DNA of 64,000 bases, taken from NCBI GenBank assembly GCA_020853705.1, contig JADYYK010000003.1, forward strand, positions 40,001 through 104,000. Direction: 5' to 3'. The stretch's first letter is position 1. Every line of letters begins with the position of its first letter. The DNA comes from Deltaproteobacteria bacterium. GTDB lineage: Bacteria; Myxococcota_A; Polyangia; Haliangiales; JADYYK01. The position numbers and the translations under genes were made by a program. Of this stretch, positions 27,624-36,533 are shown in pieces. The notes below the pieces were generated by a model, which was not told where the DNA came from, did no database searches, and saw nothing but the letters and a program-made list of their open reading frames with translations.

Positions 27624-29060
27624 TCAGCGCGCCCCGGCCGCGGGCACCACCTGGTGCTTCAGGCGGCCCCGGTCGGCCAGCGCGATCACGCTGGCGAAGC
27701 TGAGCTCGGTCTTGCGCCGCAGGGCCTGCTTGATGAGGGCCAGCTGCGCAGGCGGGTGCTGGAAGAAGTTGCGCTCCAGGGCGGCGTCCTCGGCATAGCA
27801 GCGCGTGACCTCCTCCAGCGACCACTCGGAGGGGAAGCTCTGGTAGGCCAGCGGGGCCTCGCGCAGCCACCACGAGGTGAAGCCAAAACGCTCGTGGTAG
27901 CGATCGTAGATCTCGGTGCCGGGATAGGGCACCAGCACGCCGCGGGCGTTGAAGCCGCCGGCCAGGGGGGCCGCGCGCTCCATGAAGTCGAGGGTGGCCT
28001 GCAGCTCGGCGGCGGTCTCATCGGGCCAGCCGAACATCAGGTTGAGGACGGTGTGCAAGCCGACCTCGCGACACCAGGCCAGCACCTCGAGCACGCGCTC
28101 CACGGTGACCCCCTTGCCGATGCGCAGCAGCATGCCGGGATCGCCGCTCTCCATGCCGATGTCCACCCCGCAGCAGCCGGCGCGCTTCATGTCGCGCAGC
28201 GTGGGCAGATCGAGGTGGCCCGGGTGGGCGGTGCAGGTCCAGGCGATGCGCACCGGCGCCAGCGCGGTGGCCAGCTCGCGCACGCGGCGATGGCCGACCG
28301 CGAAGGAATCGTCGAAGAAGCTGAACGCGGTCTGCCCAAGCGCCGCCAGCGCGCGCGCCTCGTCGGCGACGCCGGCGGCGCTGCGATAGCGAAAGCGCCG
28401 CCCGGTGACGTTGTTCGAGCAGAAGGTGCACGCGGCCGGGCAGCCACGACTCGACAGCAGGCCCGCGGGCGCGACCGGCGAGCTCTGGCCATACCAGGCG
28501 GGATCGAACAGATCGAGCGCCGCCAGCGGGTCGGCCAGGCCGTCGAGGTCGCGCAAGAAGTCCCGCCCCGGGTTGACCCGGACCATGCCGCGCTCGCGGT
28601 AACACAGGCCGGCGATGGCGCTCAGCGCGCTGCAGCCAGCGCCGGCGGCGTCGCTGTCGGCGCCGTCCAGCGCGTCACACAGCTCGACCAGCGACTCCTC
28701 GGCCTCGCCGCGCAGGACGAAGTCGAAACCGTGCGCCAGCGGCTCCTGCCAGCACACCGTGGGGTGCGGACCGCCGGCGACCAGGCGGTGGCCGGCTTCC
28801 GCCAGGCGGCGCGCCAGCGCATAGGCCGGCTGCACATGCAGCGTCTTGATGTGCACGCCGACCAGGTCGGGCGCGAAGGCGGCGACCCGCTCGAGCAGGC
28901 CGGCGACGTCGGGTGACCCGGGCGCGGAGGCCTCGCACAGCGCGACCTCGTGGCCGGCGCGGCGCAGCGACGAGGCCAGGTAGCACAGCGCCAGGAGCGG
29001 CGTCTTGACCGGCTCCGGCGACGGGGGATTGATGAGGAAGACGCGCGCCAAGACCCCCAT
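27624..29060 (-). CDS. B12-binding-type radical SAM protein
   Basis: 478 residues. The N-terminal 140 residues look like a cobalamin-binding Rossmann domain (LINPPSPEPVKTPLLALCYLAS, AGHEVALCEASA, DLVGVHIKT, LVAGGPHPTV), though the DxHxxG histidine is not obvious. The radical SAM core starts at GLLSSRGCPAACTFCSNN, giving CxxxCxxC. Further core motifs are FFDDSF, GVDIGMESGDPGMLLRIGKG and GWPDETAAE. Family members methylate or rearrange unreactive carbons in natural products or lipids. It is on the same strand as the eCIS genes but 95 bases beyond the PAAR gene start. Substrate is unknown. Confidence 0.9.
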   Translation of the reverse strand: MGVLARVFLINPPSPEPVKTPLLALCYLASSLRRAGHEVALCEASAPGSPDVAGLLERVAAFAPDLVGVHIKTLHVQPAYALARRLAEAGHRLVAGGPHPTVCWQEPLAHGFDFVLRGEAEESLVELCDALDGADSDAAGAGCSALSAIAGLCYRERGMVRVNPGRDFLRDLDGLADPLAALDLFDPAWYGQSSPVAPAGLLSSRGCPAACTFCSNNVTGRRFRYRSAAGVADEARALAALGQTAFSFFDDSFAVGHRRVRELATALAPVRIAWTCTAHPGHLDLPTLRDMKRAGCCGVDIGMESGDPGMLLRIGKGVTVERVLEVLAWCREVGLHTVLNLMFGWPDETAAELQATLDFMERAAPLAGGFNARGVLVPYPGTEIYDRYHERFGFTSWWLREAPLAYQSFPSEWSLEEVTRCYAEDAALERNFFQHPPAQLALIKQALRRKTELSFASVIALADRGRLKHQVVPAAGAR

Positions 29061-29103
29061 GATACGACTGGTTCGAGGGCGAGTTCCCGCCTAAAATGGG
29101 CCC

Positions 29104-29640
29104 GTGGCGACGACCGTCGAAGACATCCTGCAGAAGCAGCAATACCTGATCAATCTGGCGCAGAAGATCGAGGAAGAGGAGGACGTCGACGTCAAGATCC
29201 AGATCGCCAAGATCATGGCCGAGGAGGCCGCGCAGCTGGAGAAGGACGCGCTCAAGTTCGAGGCCGACTTCCTGGCCGAGCATCCGCCGCCCCCCAAGCA
29301 GGGCTTCGAGGTCGTGCTGACCCCCGACCAGACCGAGCGGATCTACATGGAGACCAGCATCGAGCTGAAGACCCTGTGGATCGACGATCCCGTGGGCACC
29401 ACCAACGAGGCCATGCTGTTCACGCACAAGGACCACATCGAGGCCCTGGCGCTCGAGCACGCGCGCAAGCTGGCCATCGAGAAGGCGGCCCACGAGGAGG
29501 CGGTGCGCTTCGCCAACGAGTGCATCGACGCCATCGAGAACGGCGAGGTCACGCAGGAGATGCTGGACCTGATCGAGGAGCTGAAGAAGGACCCGAAGTT
29601 CCTGAACGGGCTGCTGTACAAGGGGCCGCCGGTCAAGTAG
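29104..29640 (+). CDS. Hypothetical charged helical protein
   Basis: 178 residues from GTG 29104. It is rich in Glu, Lys, Asp and Ala and is likely almost wholly helical, with a short coiled coil at the start (LQKQQYLINLAQKIEEEEDVDV). No signal or membrane segment and no recognised domain. It lies on the plus strand inside the eCIS region, divergent from the radical SAM gene (43 bases between starts) and convergent with the hypothetical gene at 29741. It may be a regulator or chaperone, but nothing in the sequence proves that. Confidence 0.75.
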   Translation: MATTVEDILQKQQYLINLAQKIEEEEDVDVKIQIAKIMAEEAAQLEKDALKFEADFLAEHPPPPKQGFEVVLTPDQTERIYMETSIELKTLWIDDPVGTTNEAMLFTHKDHIEALALEHARKLAIEKAAHEEAVRFANECIDAIENGEVTQEMLDLIEELKKDPKFLNGLLYKGPPVK

Positions 29641-29675
29641 CCGGAGCGGAGGCGGAGGGGAGGCGGAGGCGGAAC

Positions 29676-29739
29676 GGAGCGGAACAGCGCTCCTCGAAGC
29701 TTCGCTTCGAGGGGGCTGAAGCTGCGCTTCGAGGGGGCT
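29676..29739. repeat. 42-bp hairpin repeat, copy 1 plus partial tandem copy
   Basis: A full copy spans 29676-29717 and a 22-base partial copy follows at 29718-29739. The core is CCTCGAAGC, loop TTC, GCTTCGAGG (29692-29712), a perfect nine-base stem with a triloop. It sits between the convergent genes ending at 29640 and 29741. The other copies, at 34604 and 50757, are also between convergent genes. It may act as a bidirectional terminator. Confidence 0.85.
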
Positions 29740-29740
29740 G

Positions 29741-30619
29741 CTACGCGATACAGTGCCCGGGCACCGCCAGGTTGTCGCCGCCGACCACCGGGCCGACGGG
29801 GACGAACGGCGGGGCGAAGCTCGGGATGGGGCCCTTGCCCATGACCAGCATGACCTGCTGCATGGGCAGCCACATGGTGAAGCCCAGCGACAGCACCGTC
29901 GCGATGGCCTCGAACAGCGCCTCGTGCTGCTTGTCCTTGTCCTTGTCCTTCATGCCGCCGTCGAGCGCGTTGACCATCTCCGACTTGAGCTGCGACGGGG
30001 CCATGATGTTGGCGCTCATCGCTGACGGGTTGGTGATGAGGGGCACCGGCACGCTGGGCATCGGCGGCGCCATCGGGCCGGGGAAGGCCGCGAACGCCGG
30101 GTACAGCGGCAGGCCCGGGACCATGACCTTGCCCTGCCAGTCCTTGAAGCACTTGGAGACGCCCTTGGCGACGGCGTCGCGGTACTTCTGCTTGTTGCCG
30201 GTGAAGGACGCGGTCATGGGGGCGTTCTTGATGAAGTTCTCGAGCTCCGGTCCATCGAGGCAGCCAGGGGCGCCGATGGCGCTGACCGACATGACCTTGA
30301 GGTCCTTGAACTTGGCCTGCAGCTTCCACATGTTCGCGGCGTAGCCCACGGCGTCGATCATCGCGTCGTGGAAGTCTTTGAACTCCTTGCCGATCTTGTC
30401 GCAGCTATCCTGGTGATACTTGTTCGGGTTCTGGGGCATGAACCAGGGCGGGATCACCGTCGGGATGGCGACCTTGTCGGCGGGCTTGAGCGCGTCGCTG
30501 TAGTGCTTGGCGGCGGGATCACCCGAGGGCTGCTGCCACTCGGCCGAGGTCGGTAGCTTGAGTCCCTTGGCGAAGAAGGCCAGGTTGCCCAGGATCTTGA
30601 TGAACGTTGGCGCCGGCAT
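29741..30619 (-). CDS. Hypothetical protein in eCIS locus
   Basis: 292 residues, not recognised. The first 170 residues are polar and helical (HDAMIDAVGYAANMWKLQAKFKD). The second part has a striking Pro-rich stretch, VPGLPLYPAFAAFPGPMAPP and MPSVPVPL, then a Lys/Asp helix and a hydrophobic segment (EAIATVLSLGFTMWLPMQQVMLVMG) that could insert in a membrane. The C-terminus is Gly/Pro-rich with one cysteine. It is the last of three co-directional genes that start at 33683. It could be a spike accessory or cargo, but this is a guess from position. Confidence 0.7.
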   Translation of the reverse strand: MPAPTFIKILGNLAFFAKGLKLPTSAEWQQPSGDPAAKHYSDALKPADKVAIPTVIPPWFMPQNPNKYHQDSCDKIGKEFKDFHDAMIDAVGYAANMWKLQAKFKDLKVMSVSAIGAPGCLDGPELENFIKNAPMTASFTGNKQKYRDAVAKGVSKCFKDWQGKVMVPGLPLYPAFAAFPGPMAPPMPSVPVPLITNPSAMSANIMAPSQLKSEMVNALDGGMKDKDKDKQHEALFEAIATVLSLGFTMWLPMQQVMLVMGKGPIPSFAPPFVPVGPVVGGDNLAVPGHCIA

Positions 30620-30667
30620 GCGTCCATTGTACTCGATCGACGGCCGACGTCTCCCCTGTGCGTCGGC

Positions 30668-31717
30668 TCAGAAGCGCTTCTGGGCACGCAGATAGTGGGT
30701 GTCGTAGACCACCGCCGAGCGGGTGTCGCGGCGCAGCCACCAGCGCAGCGTGGCCTCGTCCTGCAGCGCATAGGGCGCCTCCAGGCCGTCACCCGACTCC
30801 AGCAGCTTGCGCAGCGCCGCGGCGGGGTCACTGCCGGGCAGCCGCTCGTCCTCGTGGCTGACGTGGCTCTCCCACGAGTACGGCGAGGTCATCATCAGCT
30901 CGCCGCCAGGTTCGCACAGCCCATCGAGCGTGCTCAGCAGCCCACGCGGATGGCTGACCGCGTCGAGCAGGTTGAAGGCGGCCACGCGCGCGAACGACCC
31001 GGGCGTCAGCGGCGGATCCAGCGCGTCGCCGCACACCAGCGCCACGTTGCTGGCGGCGCGATCGCCGGGCCGGATGGTGGCCACGCGGTAGTGGCGACCC
31101 GCGGTGCGGCGGCCGTAGGTCAGCTGCTTGCCCGCGAGCAGGCGGCGCGCGCGGCGCAGCGCGCCGAAGTTGTTGTCGAGGCCGACCGCGAGATCGGCGC
31201 CGCGTGCCAGCTCGGCCAGACCGCGCCCGACCGAGCAGCCCAGCTCGAGCGCCCGCCCCACCGGGGCCTCGCTGCGCGCGGTGATGCGGCCGGCGATGGC
31301 GGCGAAGCCGAACTGCGGCGCCGGGCCATCGCAGGCGGGCTCGACGCGGTCGCCCCACTGCGCGTCGAGGTAGATCGACATGGTCTCCATCAGGCGCGGA
31401 TAGGTCGCGCCATCGGGGCCGGCCTCGGCCAGCACGGCCGCCACTGGCTGCGGCAGGTCGCTCTCGACGATGGCGACCATCTGGCTGCCCAGCAGCCCGG
31501 CCAGATCGCGGGCCAGGATGGGGATGCCGGCGACGATGGGATAGCGCTTGCCGCAGGCCGGATTGACGCAGGCGAGGACGCCCTCCTCGATCTCGCCGGT
31601 CTGCGCATCGGGCACGCCGACGACGAGGGCGACGGTGTGCATCTCGCGCCCCGCCTCGGTGCGCCGACGACAGGCCGGACAGATGAGGGGCAGCTCGTCA
31701 GCTAGCGTCGCGCGCAT
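30668..31717 (-). CDS. SAM-dependent methyltransferase with N-terminal zinc-finger-like part
   Basis: 349 residues. The N-terminus has two cysteine pairs (LICPACRRR and LACVNPACGKRYPIVAGIPIL), similar to Trm112-like methyltransferase partners. The catalytic Rossmann part has motif I as ALELGCSVGRGLAELA, an acidic loop LAVGLDNNFGALRRA, and NVALVCGDALDPPL and FARVAAFNLLDAVSHPRGLL segments typical of class I methyltransferases. The substrate is unknown. It lies 22 bases after the stop of the 647-residue protein gene and 48 bases before the next, so the three are probably one operon. Confidence 0.88.
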   Translation of the reverse strand: MRATLADELPLICPACRRRTEAGREMHTVALVVGVPDAQTGEIEEGVLACVNPACGKRYPIVAGIPILARDLAGLLGSQMVAIVESDLPQPVAAVLAEAGPDGATYPRLMETMSIYLDAQWGDRVEPACDGPAPQFGFAAIAGRITARSEAPVGRALELGCSVGRGLAELARGADLAVGLDNNFGALRRARRLLAGKQLTYGRRTAGRHYRVATIRPGDRAASNVALVCGDALDPPLTPGSFARVAAFNLLDAVSHPRGLLSTLDGLCEPGGELMMTSPYSWESHVSHEDERLPGSDPAAALRKLLESGDGLEAPYALQDEATLRWWLRRDTRSAVVYDTHYLRAQKRF

Positions 31718-31739
31718 CCGTCGGCCATTTCATCACACA

Positions 31740-33683
31740 TCAGGCGCCGCCGGAGACGGCAATCACGAGCTGGCAGGCCACCGCGTCGGCCAGCACCTCG
31801 GGCGGCACCCCGGCGCCGACTAGGTCGGACACACCGCGCGCTTCGGACAGCAGGCCCAGCAGCTGGGCGCGCTCGGCGGTGATGACCAGCAGCAGCGGGT
31901 GGCGGCGGCCGGGGCCGAGGGCCAGGTAGCCGGGCGAGGCCGCGGGCCACACCCGCAGCTCCGGCGCCGACGCTGGAGCGGGAGCGGAGGCGGACGCAGC
32001 GTCGGGGAGCGGCGCCAGCAGGCTGCTCAGCCAGCCGGTGTCGTAGGGTGACTCGACCAGCTGCAGATAGGGGTTGAGGCGCAGCGAGGTCTCGTGCCAG
32101 CGCGCCTTTGCCGGCAGCGAGGGCAAGCAGAAGCGGTAGAACCACAGCGACTCGATGACCACGCGGGTCGGGCCGGCCTGGGCCGCCAGCTCGGTGAACC
32201 AGTGCAGAAAGGCCACCCCTGCGGCGTCGAGGCCGCGCGAGCCGAGGCCGCTGTCGACCGCCGAGCCGACCAGATCGGCGACCAGCTCGGGTCGGCGCGC
32301 GTGGCCGGCGACCACGGCGTCAGCGCCGGCGGGCCAGGCTCGCGCCAGCACCCGGGCCAGGGAGCCGCTGCTGTCGAGGCGCTGCTGGTAGGCGGCGCGA
32401 CGGGCTGCGCGCAGCGGGCCGGGCTCGACCCCATCGCCGGGGTGATAGCCCAGCGCGAACAGCTGCGCGGGCGCCAGCGTGGGCGCGGGTGCAGCGGCGT
32501 AGTCGTGGTAGGCGGCGTCGAGCGCGGCGGCGAGGTGCTGCGCGGGCGCCCCGGCGTGCAGCGCGCGCGCGGCGTCGGCCAGCGCGGTGAGGCCGACCTG
32601 GTACCCCGTGGCGGAGGCGCCGGCCAGCGCGGCGGCGTGACACAGGCGATAGCCGACATCCTGCGCCACGCGCAGCGCGCGCAGGGCGTCCTCGTCACGG
32701 GCGGGCGGACGTGGCGGCGGCGCGCCGGGCAGGCCGAGCAGCGTGGTCAGGACCTGGCTGGCGCGCGTGGCCAGCTCGTCGTGGTCCCGCGCATAGTCGA
32801 CGCCGGGGATGAGCAGCGCCTCGAGCCAGCGCTGGAAGGCGACGCTCTGCATGCGCAGGGTGTTGACGCGGGCGTACTCGCAGGCCTCGCCCACGGTGAG
32901 CACCGGGCTGTCGGGGATGTCGAGGCGCCGCTCGCGGACGCCGGCCGCGAAGGCGGCGACCTCCTGGCGCAGGAAGGCCAGGCCGTCCTGCTGCTGGGCC
33001 GGGACCTCGGGCGCGGCCAGGCGCGCCAGGCGAGAGTCACGCAGCTGCACCGAGGCCAGCACCAGCGCACAGGTGGAGCAGTCGCTGGCCGACCAGTCGG
33101 CTGACCACACGCCGTGGCGGGGACACGCGCCGCGGCCCAGCTCGGCGGGCCAGTACCACCACCAGGCCGCGATGCCCTCGCTGAGGCGCGCCGCGTGCAG
33201 CACGTCCCACGCGGTCAACCCGGGCCACCAGCCGAAACCGATCAGGGCGTGCACCACCGAGTGGCCCAGCCACTTGGGTGAGGTGGTCAGCTCGAAGTCG
33301 GCCACCGGTGCGTCCTGCGCGAAGGGCCAGTACCTGGGCGCGCGCACGCGGTCGACGTCGAGCTCGACCGCGAAGTCGAGACCGGCGTGCTCGGGGCCCA
33401 GCCAGTCGGGCGCGGGCGGCGGGAAGTGGCGCTCCAGTCGATCGAAGGCGAAGCGACCATGCACCCGGCCGGCCTCACAGGCGCCCAGCATGTAGGGCGT
33501 CACCATGAGGTCGTCGCGCGCGAAGCCGAAATGGCGGCGCAGCTGCGCCTCGCGCAGCGGATCACGAGCGTCCTCCAGGCTGCGCGCCTGGGCCAGCAGC
33601 GTGGCCGGCGTCAACGTGCCGACCAGCGCGAGGAGCGCGTCGATTCCCCCAGGCCCAGCAGGCGTACCGGTGCCGGCGTTCAC
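31740..33683 (-). CDS. Large hypothetical protein
   Basis: 647 residues, not recognised. There is no signal peptide. A distinctive region around residues 130-215 is rich in Trp and His and includes HSVVHALIGFGWWPGL, GIAAWWWYWPAELGRG and a CPRHG ... DCSTC cluster that could bind metal. The rest is Ala/Leu-rich helix. It starts the three-gene group with the methyltransferase and the hypothetical gene at 29741. Nothing ties it to the injection system except position. Confidence 0.75.
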   Translation of the reverse strand: MNAGTGTPAGPGGIDALLALVGTLTPATLLAQARSLEDARDPLREAQLRRHFGFARDDLMVTPYMLGACEAGRVHGRFAFDRLERHFPPPAPDWLGPEHAGLDFAVELDVDRVRAPRYWPFAQDAPVADFELTTSPKWLGHSVVHALIGFGWWPGLTAWDVLHAARLSEGIAAWWWYWPAELGRGACPRHGVWSADWSASDCSTCALVLASVQLRDSRLARLAAPEVPAQQQDGLAFLRQEVAAFAAGVRERRLDIPDSPVLTVGEACEYARVNTLRMQSVAFQRWLEALLIPGVDYARDHDELATRASQVLTTLLGLPGAPPPRPPARDEDALRALRVAQDVGYRLCHAAALAGASATGYQVGLTALADAARALHAGAPAQHLAAALDAAYHDYAAAPAPTLAPAQLFALGYHPGDGVEPGPLRAARRAAYQQRLDSSGSLARVLARAWPAGADAVVAGHARRPELVADLVGSAVDSGLGSRGLDAAGVAFLHWFTELAAQAGPTRVVIESLWFYRFCLPSLPAKARWHETSLRLNPYLQLVESPYDTGWLSSLLAPLPDAASASAPAPASAPELRVWPAASPGYLALGPGRRHPLLLVITAERAQLLGLLSEARGVSDLVGAGVPPEVLADAVACQLVIAVSGGA

Positions 33684-33790
33684 GCGCCATCATAGCGCGA
33701 CGCCGGCCGGGCGCCGAGGCCGAGCTCGAGGCTGGGGCGGTCAGGGTCCGCGGTCGGTCCCCGGTCCGAGGGTCGCAGGCCGGATGTCGT

Positions 33791-34615
33791 ATGATGGCGT
33801 CGATGCGCTTCGCGTTCGGTGGCCACGAGGTCGACTACGAGGTCCGCGGTGAGGGTCGGCCGGTGCTGCTGGTGCACGGCGTCACCGGGGACCGGCGCGT
33901 CATGATGGCCAGCTACGAGGCCGCGCTGACCGCGGGCGGCTGGCGCCGGATCTACCTCGATCTGCCCGGCCACGGCGCGTCGAAGGGCGACTGGACGCAG
34001 ATGTCCGCCGACGGCCTGGTCGATCTGCTGGCGGCGCTGTGCGCCAGGCTGGAGCTGGAGCGCCCGCTGGCCATCGGCTACTCCTACGGCGGCTACCTGG
34101 TGCAGGGGCTGGCGCGGGACGTCGCGCTGGGCGGAGCCCTGCTGGTGTGCCCGGTGCTGGAGCCCGACTTCGGTCGCCGTGTCGTCCCGGTGCGCCACGT
34201 GGCGGTGCGCGAGCCCGAGCTACCCTTCAGCGACGACCCGCGTGAGCGCACGGCGTTCGAGGAGATCGCGGTGCGCCAGACCCGCGCCGTGCTGGCCGCC
34301 TTCCAGACCGCGGTCCATGTCGGCAACGTGGTGGCCGACCAGGACGTGGTCGGCGCCATCCGCTATCGCTACGCGATGGCGCGCCACCATGCGGCGGCGC
34401 TGCGCGATCTCGAGCGTCCCATCAGCATCGTGTGCGGGCGGCACGACCACTGGGTCGGCTTCGAGGACGCCATGGCGCTGGCCAGGCGGCTACCCGATGC
34501 CGAGCTGACGCTGCTGCCTGGGTGCGGGCACCTGCTGCCGCTGGAGGAGCCGGTGGCGTTCGGGCAGGCGCTGGAGCGGTGGTTGGGGCGGTGTGAGAAG
34601 ATCGGAGCGGAATAG
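33791..34615 (+). CDS. Alpha/beta hydrolase
   Basis: 274 residues; ATG 33791 and ATG 33803 are both possible starts. The fold markers are VLLVHGVTGD (oxyanion hole region), YLDLPGHGASKG, the nucleophile elbow GYSYGG with the catalytic serine, the acid strand ISIVCGRHDHWVGF, and the histidine in LLPGCGHLLPLEEP. It is probably a cytoplasmic esterase-type enzyme; the substrate cannot be told. It lies on the plus strand inside the eCIS region and its stop codon falls within copy 2 of the hairpin repeat. Confidence 0.92.
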   Translation: MMASMRFAFGGHEVDYEVRGEGRPVLLVHGVTGDRRVMMASYEAALTAGGWRRIYLDLPGHGASKGDWTQMSADGLVDLLAALCARLELERPLAIGYSYGGYLVQGLARDVALGGALLVCPVLEPDFGRRVVPVRHVAVREPELPFSDDPRERTAFEEIAVRQTRAVLAAFQTAVHVGNVVADQDVVGAIRYRYAMARHHAAALRDLERPISIVCGRHDHWVGFEDAMALARRLPDAELTLLPGCGHLLPLEEPVAFGQALERWLGRCEKIGAE

Positions 34616-34644
34616 CCTCCTCGAAGCTACGCTTCGAGGGGGCT
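34604..34644. repeat. Hairpin repeat, copy 2
   Basis: A 41-base copy of the repeat seen at 29676 and 50757, with a stem CCTCGAAGC (34619-34627), loop TAC and GCTTCGAGG (34631-34639). It supplies the stop codon of the plus-strand hydrolase gene (TAG 34613-34615) and two bases of the stop of the minus-strand spike gene (34643-34645). It is thus exactly between two convergent genes and may terminate both transcripts. Confidence 0.85.
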
Positions 34645-35464
34645 AGTTGATATTCACCGTGCTGCCCTTGACGGTCAGCTTGGCGCCAGCCGAGACCTCG
34701 CCCTCGCCGTTCGAGTGGATCGTGCTCTTGCCGCTGGCCTTCATCTCGTAGTCGCTGCCGACGGTCATCTTGGTGGTCTTCGACGACTTGGTCTCGAGAT
34801 CCTCGCAGTCGAGGGTGATCTTCTTCTTGGCCTTCAAGAGGATGTCGCCGGTCTTGGTCTCCAGCGTGATCTTCTTGTTCTTGGTGTCGATGAGGATGTA
34901 GTTCTCCTCCTTGCCGTCGTAGATCTCGATCTGCGTCGGCGCGCCACCCTTGTCGTCGAGCACGATGCGGTGCTTCTGGCCCGAGGACAGCACGACCCGG
35001 GGGTCGGTCTTGTTGTCGTTGAAGACCAGCTCGTGCTTCTGACGCGAGCTGAACGAGCGGATGTCGTTCTTCTTGGCCTCGACCGGGCCGCGGAACTTGG
35101 CGTCGTTGGACTGGAAGCGATCGGTCTTGCTGGAGGCGTCCTTGTTCGAGTAGGCCGGCTTGTCGACGCCGTTCCACAGCGTGCCGATGATGATGCCCTG
35201 CTGCACGTCTCCGTTGTTGAAGACGACCAGGACCTCGTCATCGATCTCGGGCAGCATGAACATGCCCATGCCGTTCTTGCTGGCGCCGTAGGTGCTGATG
35301 CGGCACCACCAGCTGGCGCCATCGCCGGGCAGCGTGGGGAAGCGCACGCGCACCTTGTACTCACCCTCGGGGTTGACGTTGTCCGTCACCACCCCGATCA
35401 CCGCGCCATAGATGTGGCGACCGGGCGAGTTGTCGCTATTGCCGCTCGACCTGGACGCGAACAT
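34643..35464 (-). CDS. Spike protein, gpV/gp5-type (Afp8 C-terminal half)
   Basis: 273 residues. The N-terminal OB-fold is the phage baseplate V pattern: GAVIGVVTDNVNPEGEYKVRVRFPTLPGD, WWCRISTYGA and MFMLPEIDDEVLVVFNNGD, then IIGTLWNG. The C-terminal half is a regular beta helix with repeated K-x-I-x-L-x-T units (KKITLETKTGDILLKAKKK), which forms the piercing needle capped by PAAR. In Afp the gpD and gpV parts are a single VgrG-like chain; here they are separate genes, two bases apart. It is the last gene of this operon. Confidence 0.95.
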   Translation of the reverse strand: MFASRSSGNSDNSPGRHIYGAVIGVVTDNVNPEGEYKVRVRFPTLPGDGASWWCRISTYGASKNGMGMFMLPEIDDEVLVVFNNGDVQQGIIIGTLWNGVDKPAYSNKDASSKTDRFQSNDAKFRGPVEAKKNDIRSFSSRQKHELVFNDNKTDPRVVLSSGQKHRIVLDDKGGAPTQIEIYDGKEENYILIDTKNKKITLETKTGDILLKAKKKITLDCEDLETKSSKTTKMTVGSDYEMKASGKSTIHSNGEGEVSAGAKLTVKGSTVNIN

Positions 35465-35466
35465 GA

Positions 35467-36531
35467 CTACTTGCCTCCCGAGTTACGCTTGAAGCGGATG
35501 GCCGAGGTGAAGCCGCCGCCCTTGCCCGAGCCATCATTCATCGTGTAGCGATGGCTGACCGCGGCGACGTAGTGCTTGCCGCCAAAGCGATCGTCGCTGC
35601 CCAGATCCATGGTGACCAGGAGGCCGGGCTTGATGTTGATGTTTCCGATGCAGATGCACTCGCCGGTGATGTAGTTCATCATCAGCTGGTCGAGGATGGT
35701 CTGGGCGCGGCGATCGGCCTCCTCCTGCGAGGTCACCTTGTCGTCGACCTCGTACTGGATGGTCGAGCCGAACACGTCGGCGCCGTCCTTCGAGCCCGCG
35801 GTCTTGCCCATCGTCTTGGTCGCCGACTTGGCCTTGCCGATGATCTCCTTGCGCTTGGCGGGATCCCAGCCGCGCACCTGGACCTCGGTGACCTGCACCG
35901 AGCTCGACAGCCGCGCGGTGTAGCGCTGGATGGCGTTGGCGGTGTCCTGCTTGCCCATCTTCAGCGTGATGCCCGAGTCCTGGTCGTTCTTGCGCGGCTG
36001 GAACAGGAAGTCCTTCTCGCCAGTGACCGCGATCTCGTAGTCGATACGCGAGGCGCGATAGAGCAGGAACTCCAGGTCAGTCTGGTTGTGCTGATAGACG
36101 TGCTTGTACTGGATCGCGACCTTGCTATCGACCTTGGGCGTCAGCTGCGCTTCCTGCGCGATCTTCTGCGCGATCTGCGCGTCCGTCATGTTCTCGAAGG
36201 TGCGCGACTTGCGGCCGCGGGTCAGCCGGTGCAGGCGGTTGAAGCAGCGCAGCAGCACGTTGCTGCGACCCGAGGTGTCGTAGGTCGGCTCGATGCCGAC
36301 GATCTCGCCCTGGAACACCGAGGTCTCGGTCTGTCCCGTGAACGCGATCAGGATGTCGACGGCGTCGCCCAGGTTGTACGAGCACGCTGGCAGCGGCGAG
36401 CCCAGGTTGCGCACGCCGATCTGACACATGTCGGGCTGGTCCATGTCGCGGTCGATGATGACGGAGTTGATCTTCTCCTTCTCGACCTCGGCGCCCTTGA
36501 TCTTGACCTTTGGGTGCGCTGCATCAGCCAT
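35467..36531 (-). CDS. Hub protein, phage late control gpD-like (Afp8 N-terminal half)
   Basis: 354 residues. The pattern matches gpD/gp27-type hub proteins: NLGDAVDILIAFTGQTETSVFQGEIVGIEP here in two motifs, a central helical domain (TDAQIAQKIAQEAQL, QTDLEFLLYRASRIDYEIAV) and a C-terminal beta domain ending YYVAAVSHRYTM-like (KHYVAAVSHRYTMNDG). The hub connects the tube to the spike. It starts two bases after the stop of the Afp7-like gene and is followed by gpV after two bases. Confidence 0.93.
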   Translation of the reverse strand: MADAAHPKVKIKGAEVEKEKINSVIIDRDMDQPDMCQIGVRNLGSPLPACSYNLGDAVDILIAFTGQTETSVFQGEIVGIEPTYDTSGRSNVLLRCFNRLHRLTRGRKSRTFENMTDAQIAQKIAQEAQLTPKVDSKVAIQYKHVYQHNQTDLEFLLYRASRIDYEIAVTGEKDFLFQPRKNDQDSGITLKMGKQDTANAIQRYTARLSSSVQVTEVQVRGWDPAKRKEIIGKAKSATKTMGKTAGSKDGADVFGSTIQYEVDDKVTSQEEADRRAQTILDQLMMNYITGECICIGNINIKPGLLVTMDLGSDDRFGGKHYVAAVSHRYTMNDGSGKGGGFTSAIRFKRNSGGK

Positions 36532-36533
36532 GA

